8,678 nt of DNA from Bacteroidales bacterium UBA1725 (lineage in GTDB: Bacteria > Bacteroidota > Bacteroidia > Bacteroidales > UBA932): positions 1 to 8,678 of the forward strand of contig DCIN01000038.1 in assembly GCA_002315815.1 (NCBI GenBank). Reading direction: 5' to 3'. Numbering within the stretch: position 1 is the first letter of the stretch; each line of letters begins with the position of its first letter. Shown in pieces: positions 1-5,554 of the stretch. A program made the position numbers and the translations under genes. The notes under the pieces were generated by a model. It saw only the letters and a program-made list of their open reading frames with translations, did not search any database and had not been told where the DNA came from.

Positions 1-148
1 TCAATCATATAATGGATGTGTGTCTTGTCTGTTTCCATTCGTCCGAAACCGCGCTCAAAGATAACAGATTATTTCGGTACTTGCATACGAATATCAGGTG
101 GTACTGAAGAAGATATTTGTGCCGATTATGAGAATGCCATTGTGTCAT
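1..148 (-). pseudogene. tnpA: IS200/IS605 TnpA transposase, 5' part, frameshifted by an internal deletion
   Basis: Reading the minus strand from an ATG at 148-146 gives an N-terminus containing KYLLQYHLIFVCKYR, the typical first beta-strand of IS200-type TnpA. A second frame, open from about position 68 down to the window edge, gives METDKTHIHYMI. Its HIH is the HUH metal-binding motif of the Y1 transposases. The two pieces are in different frames. Between the CKYR codons and the METDK codons there are only 35 nt, whereas family members as I recall them have about 29 residues (about 87 nt). A loss of roughly 50 nt, not a multiple of three, explains the shift. The first frame ends at a TGA at 7-5. 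The catalytic tyrosine would lie outside the window. Known: TnpA is a single-strand DNA transposase acting as a dimer. Inferred: this copy is inactive. Confidence 0.75.
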
Positions 149-157
149 AAAAATGAC

Positions 158-178
158 ATTGGAAACATTTATTCCAAT
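158..178 (-). repeat. Inverted repeat next to the tnpA start
   Basis: ATTGGAA (158-164) and TTCCAAT (172-178) form a perfect 7-bp stem with a 7-nt loop. It lies 9 nt upstream of the tnpA start codon on the minus strand. In IS200 a 5' leader hairpin is known to limit transposase translation; a similar role here is an inference from position. Confidence 0.5.
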
Positions 179-180
179 AC

Positions 181-219
181 GGCCTTAACCCATAGTCTGA
201 AGCCTATGGGATTGCGGCC
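181..219 (-). repeat. Imperfect left-end hairpin of the IS200-type element
   Basis: CCCATAG (189-195) and CTATGGG (204-210) form a 7-bp stem around an 8-nt loop. The stem extends outward with small mismatches to GGCC (181-184) pairing with GGCC (216-219). A long imperfect hairpin close to the end of the element and upstream of tnpA is what IS200/IS605 transposases recognise. Confidence 0.6.
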
Positions 220-220
220 T

Positions 221-450
221 AAATCATTTCAAGATCATAAAACTATATATAGCAATTGTATATGTAAGAAGAGTGCACAAATGAATTTGACCAAGAATTG
301 AGTTGGTGGATGGCAGACGCTTTTTTGGTATCGTCACAAGTATTCATTGTGCCCCATATTTGCAATAATAATGGATTGTCTCTATATTCGTCGAACTCAC
401 GTTATCTTAGTAAAACTCATTATTCAGAAAACTCATTCAATCATATCAGG
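221..450. other. Non-coding region between IS remnant and DUF362 gene
   Basis: No convincing gene is seen. The stretch is AT-rich and probably contains the outer edge of the IS remnant and the promoter of the DUF362 gene. The nearest promoter-like string is CATATTTG at 355-362 (one mismatch to TAnnTTTG) without a well-placed -33 element. The 10-mer AAAACTCATT occurs at 412-421 and 428-437, with a third AACTCA core at 394-399. Confidence 0.5.
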
Positions 451-1572
451 ATGTCGTCAAAAGTATTTTTCACCAATTTCAGAACCACCCCTGAAAACAA
501 CCAGCTGGACAAACTCGAGAATCTTGTCAGAACGGCAGGAATTGAATCCATCGACTTCAAGGACAAATACGTGGCCATCAAGCTGCACGTGGGGGAACTG
601 GGCAATATGGCATATCTGCGGCCAAATTACGCCGCCACTCTTGTCAGAGTCATCCGCAGTCTGGGAGGAAAACCCTTCCTCACCGATGCCAACACTCTAT
701 ACTCCGGGCACAGGTCCAACGCTCCCGATCATATGGACACAGCGAATTGCAACGGTTATTCTCCTATGAGCACCGGGGCCCAGTTTATTGTGGCAGATGG
801 GCTCAAAGGCCTGGATTTCGAAGCAATACCGTTGAACGGCCAGTTCTGCAAGGCTCCCAAGATTTCCTCAGCGATAGCTCAGGCTGATATACTGGTGAGC
901 CTCTCACACGTCAAGGGCCACGAAATGACAGGTTTCGGAGGCGCGCTCAAGAACATAGGAATGGGGAGCGGGTCTGTAGCCGGGAAAAAGGAGATGCACA
1001 GCAACTGCAATCCAATAGTTGACGATGATTCCTGCCGTGGCTGCGGTTGCTGCATAGCCGCTTGCAGCCACGGTGCCATCAGTGCCGGGCCCGATGGAAA
1101 AGCGGTCATCGATGCCGGGAAATGTGTCGGCTGCGGACAATGCATAGCCACTTGCCAATTCGGAGCCGCCCGTGCCGACGGGAACGAACGGTTGGACATA
1201 ATGAACTGCAAAATTGCGGAATACGCCAAAGCCACAATTAACGGAAAACCGAATTTCCACGTATGCATCATTACCGACGTGTCACCGGAATGCGATTGCT
1301 GGAACTACAATGACGTACCCATCGTCCCCAACATAGGAATGGCCGCATCTTCAGACCCGGTAGCCCTCGACTGCGCCTGCGCCGATCTGGTTAACGCAGC
1401 CCCTGTGATGGATACTTCCAACTCCCTTACCGACAGTCATTCACACGAAGAATGCGCAGATTCACACGACCACTGGACCCTGCTCCATCCCGACACCGAC
1501 TGGAGATCCGGAGTGGAACACGCCGAAAAAATCGGACTGGGAACACGGGATTACGAACTCATTTCGATATAG
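451..1572 (+). CDS. DUF362 domain protein with two 4Fe-4S clusters
   Basis: The product has 373 residues. Residues about 1-180 and 260-370 match the DUF362 family in character (VAIKLHVGELGN near 41-52, SHVKGHEMTGFGGALKN near 152-168). Between them is a bacterial ferredoxin-type module: C195, C198, C201, C205 and C225, C228, C231, C235 form two CxxCxxCxxxC motifs, each able to carry part of two 4Fe-4S clusters. There is no signal peptide, so it should be cytoplasmic. The family is linked to electron transfer, but its substrate is not established. Near the C-terminus there is a His/Asp-rich stretch (about 326-346) and a CDC at 281-283. The start at 451 was chosen because homology-like sequence begins there; the open frame extends upstream to 298, but that extension does not look like a protein. 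The last 14 bp overlap the convergent ATP-grasp gene. Confidence 0.88.
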   Translation: MSSKVFFTNFRTTPENNQLDKLENLVRTAGIESIDFKDKYVAIKLHVGELGNMAYLRPNYAATLVRVIRSLGGKPFLTDANTLYSGHRSNAPDHMDTANCNGYSPMSTGAQFIVADGLKGLDFEAIPLNGQFCKAPKISSAIAQADILVSLSHVKGHEMTGFGGALKNIGMGSGSVAGKKEMHSNCNPIVDDDSCRGCGCCIAACSHGAISAGPDGKAVIDAGKCVGCGQCIATCQFGAARADGNERLDIMNCKIAEYAKATINGKPNFHVCIITDVSPECDCWNYNDVPIVPNIGMAASSDPVALDCACADLVNAAPVMDTSNSLTDSHSHEECADSHDHWTLLHPDTDWRSGVEHAEKIGLGTRDYELISI

Positions 1573-2524
1573 TGTCCGAGCCAGTGACTATTCCAGGGGT
1601 GAAGCGCGTTTCCCGTACCGGAAGTCCGCAAGCCAGACAGTAATAGATGTACGGGATGTCGAAACCGGAGGCAAGGGCTGATTCTATCCCACCGGAAAAA
1701 CGGGGATTGCATTCCAGAAAGAATGCATTTCCGGCCTTGTCGATACGAAAATCCACTCCGCAGACACCGTGATAGTCGACTGCATCCAGAATGCGGCGCA
1801 CATATTCCACCAGAACGGGTTCGATGACTCCAATTCTGAGTCTGGACACACCTTTGCCCTTGGGCTGCAACACCTTGTAAGCCTCAGCCCGGAAATAACC
1901 ATCCCAACGTAACGCATCCACGCAGTAGTCATCCCCTTCTATATATTCCGTAACAAGACAGGATAAGGGTAATATTGAGGAGGATGGAGAGGATGGAGAG
2001 GATGAAGAGGATGAAGAGGATGGAGAGGATGAAGAGGATGAAGAGGATGGAGAGGATGGAGAGGAAGTCCTGAGAAGATATTCCAGAGCCTTGGCAGAAC
2101 GGGGGAAATAAACGCTGTCCCCGCCCTGTCCCCGAGGACGTTTCACCACCACGGGAAACACTTCGATTCCAGAAAGAGATGTATAGCGTTCGGGCTGAGG
2201 AATACCTAGTGAAGCAGCCAGTGAACAGGCGGATATCTTGTCGTCCAGAGCGTTGATTTTGGCAGCGCTGTCAAGAGGAATGAGTGTGCCGGGGAATTCG
2301 CTCCTTCGCGAAGCCAGCACTTCCGGAAAAAACACCGGAATAACCATAGTTGAGGGATGCTGTTTCAGCCTTTCTTTCAAGGTGCCGATATACAAGTCCG
2401 CACGTTTTTTGGCCGATGGAGCTTCCATAATATCAACCTTCAGCCCTGCCTTGCTCAAGCTGGCAGCAACCAGTTCTCCAGTGTATCCGCAGGGATTTGT
2501 CAGGAGCACATCATATTCTTTCAT
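1559..2524 (-). CDS. ATP-grasp ligase, carbamoyl-phosphate-synthase-like, with Ser/Pro repeat linker
   Basis: This is a 321-residue cytoplasmic protein. Residues 1-115 form a pre-ATP-grasp domain (YDVLLTNPCGYTGE near the start). K128 in VVVKRP and the glycine loop RGQGG (131-135) belong to the small ATP-binding lobe. EYIEGDDYCVD (193-203) is the typical hinge and following strand. D258, E271 and N273 (FLECNPRFSGG) are the expected Mg/ATP ligands, so the enzyme should be active. ATP-grasp enzymes join a carboxylate to an amine or thiol via an acyl phosphate; the substrate here is not known. The loop between the glycine loop and the hinge carries about 30 Ser/Pro residues (154-183) encoded by a 9-nt tandem repeat. 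The start at 2524 follows a -7 element by about 17 nt and gives the natural N-terminus; the frame is open to 2782, but that would run through the promoter region. It overlaps the convergent DUF362 gene by 14 bp. Confidence 0.86.
   Translation of the reverse strand: MKEYDVLLTNPCGYTGELVAASLSKAGLKVDIMEAPSAKKRADLYIGTLKERLKQHPSTMVIPVFFPEVLASRRSEFPGTLIPLDSAAKINALDDKISACSLAASLGIPQPERYTSLSGIEVFPVVVKRPRGQGGDSVYFPRSAKALEYLLRTSSPSSPSSSSSSSSPSSSSSSSSPSSPSSSILPLSCLVTEYIEGDDYCVDALRWDGYFRAEAYKVLQPKGKGVSRLRIGVIEPVLVEYVRRILDAVDYHGVCGVDFRIDKAGNAFFLECNPRFSGGIESALASGFDIPYIYYCLACGLPVRETRFTPGIVTGSDTISK
1981..2061. repeat. Nine-copy 9-nt tandem repeat inside the ATP-grasp gene
   Basis: Nine uninterrupted 9-nt units of two kinds are present: A = AGGATGGAG and B = AGGATGAAG. 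Their order is A A B B A B B A A, itself symmetrical. Imperfect edges (a further AGG before, AGGAAGTCC after) continue the pattern. On the coding minus strand each unit gives Ser-Ser-Pro or Ser-Ser-Ser. The unit is a multiple of three, so copy-number change would alter linker length and keep the frame. Confidence 0.93.
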
Positions 2525-2541
2525 ACTCAATATACGAATCT

Positions 2542-2549
2542 CAAAAGTA
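2542..2549 (-). promoter_or_regulatory. -7 element for the ATP-grasp gene
   Basis: On the minus strand this reads TACTTTTG, a full match to the Bacteroidota -7 consensus TAnnTTTG, ending 17 nt before the start codon at 2524. No clear TTTG is seen at the -33 distance, so the promoter may be weak or activator-dependent. Confidence 0.5.
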
Positions 2550-2569
2550 CTTATTTTTCGGCATATTTC

Positions 2570-2599
2570 TTGATACGAAAATATAAAATGGTAACTTTG
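2570..2599 (+). promoter_or_regulatory. Bacteroidota-type promoter for the OMP-lipoprotein-CDF operon
   Basis: TTG at 2570-2572 (-33) is separated by 19 nt from TAACTTTG at 2592-2599 (-7), a full match to TAnnTTTG at the normal spacing. Transcription would start near 2606, leaving a leader of about 16 nt before the ATG at 2622. No Shine-Dalgarno sequence is present; the leader is AT-rich, which is usual in this phylum. Confidence 0.72.
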
Positions 2600-2621
2600 T
2601 AAAATCAATCTTATTTTTACG

Positions 2622-3242
2622 ATGAAAAACAAACTCATTTTTCCCCTATTCGTGCTGGCATTGCTCGCAGGACAGTACCGAGCCGATGCCCAGCAAGAAA
2701 AACGTACGCCGCAGATTAGCACGAGATTTGGCATTGCAGGCTCCCCCAGCGTGGCCGGCGAATATTTCACCTCTAATACCAACCCATACTCATACGGAAC
2801 TCTGTCCAGTATTTATTACGGGGGGATAGGAGCAGTATCCACTCCGGGTACTTTCGTAGGGGGAATCGACATCAAGTTCAACAGGGTTATCGCATTGTCC
2901 GTGGATTTGGGAGTGAACGCTATGTGGGCTGACACATATTCCAATGCAAACAAGACTGTCACCGGAAAACAGACAGGAGTCGCCTTGTATTTTATGCCCA
3001 AGGCAAAACTCTTCTATATGGACAGGGAAATGGTAAGAATGTACGGTACAGTTGGAGTGGGAATCGGAAGGTATTTCGGATATCCGACTAAATATTCCAG
3101 CAATTTCTCAAGCCCCTTCAAACTTGAAGCCCAATTTGTTCCTTTCGGAATAGAAGTCGGTAGAAAATTATTCGGCTTTGCTGAACTGGGTGTCGGAACA
3201 ATGTTCTTGGGTTTCCACGCGGGTATTGGTTATAAATTCTGA
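2622..3242 (+). CDS. Small outer-membrane beta-barrel protein
   Basis: The product has 206 residues. It begins with a signal peptide (KNK, then a hydrophobic stretch) with probable cleavage after ADA-23. The mature protein is rich in alternating hydrophobic and polar residues, Gly, Tyr and Phe, for example FVGGIDIKFNRVIALSVDLG and VRMYGTVGVGIGRYFG, and ends GIGYKF. A final aromatic residue is typical of barrels inserted by the Bam machinery. An eight-stranded barrel of the general OmpW/OMP_b-brl kind is likely, but no specific family or ligand is recognised. It is the first gene of an operon: 5 nt separate it from the next gene, a lipoprotein, which suggests that the two products work together in the envelope. 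Role unknown. Confidence 0.8.
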   Translation: MKNKLIFPLFVLALLAGQYRADAQQEKRTPQISTRFGIAGSPSVAGEYFTSNTNPYSYGTLSSIYYGGIGAVSTPGTFVGGIDIKFNRVIALSVDLGVNAMWADTYSNANKTVTGKQTGVALYFMPKAKLFYMDREMVRMYGTVGVGIGRYFGYPTKYSSNFSSPFKLEAQFVPFGIEVGRKLFGFAELGVGTMFLGFHAGIGYKF

Positions 3243-3247
3243 ATACA

Positions 3248-3850
3248 ATGAGTAAAAATATCATTCTTCCCATCGTCATCTCTGCATTCGCGGCTTTCTC
3301 GTGCCAGATTATTGACGACAACAACGATATTAATGAATGGGAGTTGGCTTCTTTTTCCTATAATTTGACAACAAATGTCATCGTCGAACCGATTCTCTCC
3401 TTGAACCAATGCCTTATCAACAAGGATGACATCTTTAAGGAAGGATTCAAGAAGACGGTAAACGGGATGACCATCACGCTTGTGTCTGCCAAAGACAGTA
3501 CCTGGAGAGCGGTCAATGACTCGGAAAGCGACAACTTGAAATTTACATCCGATATCAAGATGCTCAAATCCGACATTTCGGGCCGTCCTTGCTGGCAGTG
3601 CAGCAGCGAGTGCAGCTACATTGAAGACTCCAAATATCTTGCGACTCTCGAAACAATCAAAGCTGCCACTACTACCTGGGAGGAGAGCATCACTCCATCA
3701 TCGACCACCCTTTCGATGCTGATATCAGGTTCTTTCCAAATCAAGACGTACCTGCGTAATGGGAATAAGGACGAGTTCCTCAACGAATTCACTGCCACAT
3801 ACGATAATACCGATATAAATTATTATCCATCAACTTATGTCAGCAAGTAG
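3248..3850 (+). CDS. Lipoprotein of unknown function with a CxxCxxxC motif
   Basis: This 200-residue protein is not recognised beyond being a lipoprotein. A short N-terminal hydrophobic segment ends in AAFSC, with C19 as the probable lipidated cysteine. It is followed by QIIDDNNDIN, an acidic stretch like the export signal that sends Bacteroidota lipoproteins to the cell surface. The mature part is hydrophilic, with C55 and a cluster C115, C118, C122 (CWQCSSEC), which could form disulfides or bind metal. The 3' end overlaps the CDF exporter gene by 14 bp, suggesting translational coupling. Together with the preceding barrel protein and the following metal exporter, this points to an envelope role, perhaps connected with metal; that is inference only. 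Confidence 0.72.
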   Translation: MSKNIILPIVISAFAAFSCQIIDDNNDINEWELASFSYNLTTNVIVEPILSLNQCLINKDDIFKEGFKKTVNGMTITLVSAKDSTWRAVNDSESDNLKFTSDIKMLKSDISGRPCWQCSSECSYIEDSKYLATLETIKAATTTWEESITPSSTTLSMLISGSFQIKTYLRNGNKDEFLNEFTATYDNTDINYYPSTYVSK

Positions 3851-4787
3851 AACAGGCAGAAAGTTATACAGGACAGAAAGAGAAAAAGAAATATTTCAAG
3901 TGACAATAGCGGGCGGTGTTATTAACACCGTCCTGCTTGTTTTCAAGTTCGTGGCGGGCATTACAGCCCGAAGTTCGGCAATGACGGCAGATGCCGTCCA
4001 CTCCTTGTCAGACTTCATCACTGATATTGTTGTACTTATCTTCGTCCGGATAAGCGGGCGTCCTCAGGACAAGTCTCACGACTACGGACACGGAAAGTTC
4101 GAGACTCTTGCGAGCACGGCCATCGGTATAGCCCTGCTTGCGGTCGCAATCGGCATCATCGTTTCCGGAGCAGGAAAAGTATCAGCCTGGCTTCACGGAG
4201 AATCTCTCGAAAAACCGGGGACATTGGCATTCTGGGCCGCACTGATTTCAATCATTCTCAAGGAATTCACTTACAGATTCACGATTGCAGCGGGTAAAAA
4301 ACTTGATTCACAGGCTCTCAAAGCCAATGCCTGGCATCACCGTAGCGACGCTTTCTCATCTCTGGGCACTGCTGCAGGCATAGGTTGCGCCGTTCTGCTC
4401 GGCGACAGATGGACGGTACTCGACCCCATTGCGTCAATCGTGGTCGGAGCATTCATAGTCAAGGTCTCCCTTGGTTTGATGAAGGACGGTATCGATGAAC
4501 TGACAGAGAGTTCCCTTCCCGACGAAGTGGAGAACGAGATAATCGCCACGGCCTCGTCCATACCCGATGTGGTAGAGCCGCATCATCTGAAGACCAGACG
4601 CATAGGCAACAGCTACGCTATTGAACTGCACGTGAGAATGGACGGGAGAATCTCACTTTCAGAAGCTCACGACAGAGCTTCGCAGATTGAAAACGAGCTG
4701 AGAAAAAAATACGGAGAAGGGACACACGTATCCATACATATGGAACCAGTTGGTCAACGGACTCCCTCGCAGGAGAAAAGTTCCTGA
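3837..4787 (+). CDS. Cation diffusion facilitator (CDF) family metal exporter
   Basis: A full-length CDF protein of 316 residues: six membrane segments (about 20-220) and a cytoplasmic C-terminal domain (about 222-303). It exports divalent cations from the cytoplasm in exchange for protons. The transmembrane metal site is readable as H55 and D59 (HSLSD, helix 2) and H167 and D171 (HHRSD, helix 5). This H/D plus H/D set is typical of zinc transporters, whereas E. coli YiiP has D/D plus H/D. DYGHGKFETLA (82-92) is the conserved loop before helix 3. The C-terminal domain has His at 249, 250, 265, 297 and 301 at positions where the family binds regulatory metal. Zinc is the likeliest substrate; iron or manganese cannot be excluded. 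It is the last gene of the operon, starting 14 bp before the lipoprotein gene ends, and overlaps the convergent TapB-like gene by 34 bp. Confidence 0.92.
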   Translation: MSASRTGRKLYRTEREKEIFQVTIAGGVINTVLLVFKFVAGITARSSAMTADAVHSLSDFITDIVVLIFVRISGRPQDKSHDYGHGKFETLASTAIGIALLAVAIGIIVSGAGKVSAWLHGESLEKPGTLAFWAALISIILKEFTYRFTIAAGKKLDSQALKANAWHHRSDAFSSLGTAAGIGCAVLLGDRWTVLDPIASIVVGAFIVKVSLGLMKDGIDELTESSLPDEVENEIIATASSIPDVVEPHHLKTRRIGNSYAIELHVRMDGRISLSEAHDRASQIENELRKKYGEGTHVSIHMEPVGQRTPSQEKSS

Positions 4788-5440
4788 GTGGAGACCAGCT
4801 TTCCTTTCATATCGTGAACAGTCTGCTTCACGCCGCCGAAACCTTCAGAATACCAGGTATCCACTGACCTGGTGACAGTGCTGAACGGCGATTTGGTCGT
4901 GACTTTCTCGTGCACCAGCCAACTGTCGAAATTTCCCGCTTTCAGCGTTATTGTCCGGTGGTCTTTGACCTCCCTCTCCTCTACTGTAATCGTAACATCC
5001 ACAATGCCTATCCCGACGTTTATGACAGAATCCGGAAGTTTCTGTCCGAGTTTCATATCAACGGGAACGGTACTGGCATCGCCCAGACTTATGTAGTCCT
5101 GGACCTTAAGGGTTTTCTTCATCGACTCCATATTGGTCATAGTTCTTCCGTTCTTCCGGATGATTCCCATAACGAACAGGTTGTCACCGTCGAAGAAAGG
5201 CTTCCCATTCCCGTCCAGAAAACTGTACACTATATCAATGCTCCCGTCGTCAAGATTACCCGAAGCGTTCTTGACAGTCATAGTGTATTTGCAGGCTGTG
5301 TGTCCGGCGGCATCGGTGAATTCATACTTCAGGGAAGCTCCTTCCTTCATAGGGAAAATGGTCCTCAACTGTTGAGCATTGCAGTGCACCCCGACAACGA
5401 GGGCCAGGAAAGAAAAGGCGGCTAAAAAGAGTCTTCTCAT
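4754..5440 (-). CDS. Exported TapB/DUF3108-like protein
   Basis: The product has 228 residues. It starts with a signal peptide (MRRLFLAAFSFLALVVGVHC), with probable cleavage after NA-22. The mature start, RTIFPMKEGASLKYEFTDAAGH, followed by repeated beta-strand segments and a late DTWYSEGFGGVKQTV, resembles the secreted beta-rich proteins annotated TapB family or DUF3108-like in Bacteroidales. I recognise this pattern only moderately well. The role is unknown; such proteins are periplasmic or outer-membrane associated. The start at 5440 is preferred over the in-frame ATG at 5473 because it puts the signal peptide at the N-terminus, and the longer form would begin within the -7 element. It is a single gene with its own promoter, and its last 34 bp overlap the CDF gene. 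Confidence 0.78.
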   Translation of the reverse strand: MRRLFLAAFSFLALVVGVHCNAQQLRTIFPMKEGASLKYEFTDAAGHTACKYTMTVKNASGNLDDGSIDIVYSFLDGNGKPFFDGDNLFVMGIIRKNGRTMTNMESMKKTLKVQDYISLGDASTVPVDMKLGQKLPDSVINVGIGIVDVTITVEEREVKDHRTITLKAGNFDSWLVHEKVTTKSPFSTVTRSVDTWYSEGFGGVKQTVHDMKGKLVSTQELFSCEGVR

Positions 5441-5470
5441 ACAGAAAATAGAGTTTTGATTAACAGGCTG

Positions 5471-5478
5471 CAAAAATA
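5471..5478 (-). promoter_or_regulatory. -7 element for the TapB-like gene
   Basis: On the minus strand this reads TATTTTTG, a full match to TAnnTTTG, 30 nt upstream of the start codon at 5440. The -33 position (about 5498-5501) has no TTTG and falls within a palindrome. Confidence 0.55.
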
Positions 5479-5491
5479 CAGTATTTTTTTC

Positions 5492-5508
5492 GCTTCACTA
5501 TATGAAGC
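5492..5508. repeat. Palindrome in the TapB-like/M64 divergent region
   Basis: GCTTCA (5492-5497) and TGAAGC (5503-5508) form a perfect 6-bp inverted repeat around CTATA. Its centre (5500) coincides with the expected -33 site of the minus-strand promoter, so it could be an operator. It is not a convincing terminator for either neighbour. Confidence 0.4.
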
Positions 5509-5542
5509 TGGTGAAAAGAGAAAAACATAACGCGAGAATTAC

Positions 5543-5550
5543 TATCTTCG
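5543..5550 (+). promoter_or_regulatory. Possible -7 element directly before the M64 gene
   Basis: TATCTTCG differs from TAnnTTTG at one base and ends 4 nt before the ATG at 5555. If used, transcription would start at or next to the start codon, giving a leaderless mRNA. No good -33 element is seen. Confidence 0.3.
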
Positions 5551-5554
5551 GGGA

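Larger units (their letters stand above)
1..220 (-). mobile_element. Left-end remnant of an IS200/IS605-family insertion sequence
   Basis: This minus-strand segment contains the start of a Y1/HUH transposase gene (1-148) and, upstream of it, two hairpins (158-178 and 181-219). That is the arrangement expected at the left end of IS200/IS605 elements, where single-stranded subterminal hairpins are bound by TnpA. The rest of the element lies beyond the left edge of the window, so its length and right end are unknown. The outer boundary is set at the base of the outer hairpin; the real cleavage site probably lies some bases further out, but no target tetranucleotide could be identified. The transposase frame is broken, so this copy is probably immobile by itself. 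Family assignment is by recognition of motifs. Confidence 0.72.

Noticed and set aside
98..301. Plus-strand open frame of 67 codons
   Set aside because: It lies antisense to the IS200 left end and its hairpins; the product has no protein-like pattern, and the opposite strand carries recognisable transposase motifs.
355..362. CATATTTG as promoter of the DUF362 gene
   Set aside because: One mismatch in the -7 box and no -33 element at the right distance; too weak to list as a promoter.
298..450. N-terminal extension of the DUF362 protein
   Set aside because: The extra residues are low in protein-like features, and family-like sequence begins at the ATG at 451.
879..1271. Minus-strand open frames opposite the ferredoxin module
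   Set aside because: They mirror the GC-rich cysteine codons of the real gene and show no independent start signal or motif.
1981..2061. CRISPR array
   Set aside because: Units are 9 nt and contiguous with no spacers; this is a coding minisatellite.
2525..2782. N-terminal extension of the ATP-grasp protein
   Set aside because: It would run through the divergent promoters and into the barrel gene; the natural pre-ATP-grasp start is at 2524.
5441..5473. Longer start for the TapB-like protein
   Set aside because: It would put eleven polar residues before the signal peptide and begin inside the -7 element.
5492..5508. Palindrome as a transcription terminator
   Set aside because: It sits between two divergent gene starts, and neither neighbour ends there.
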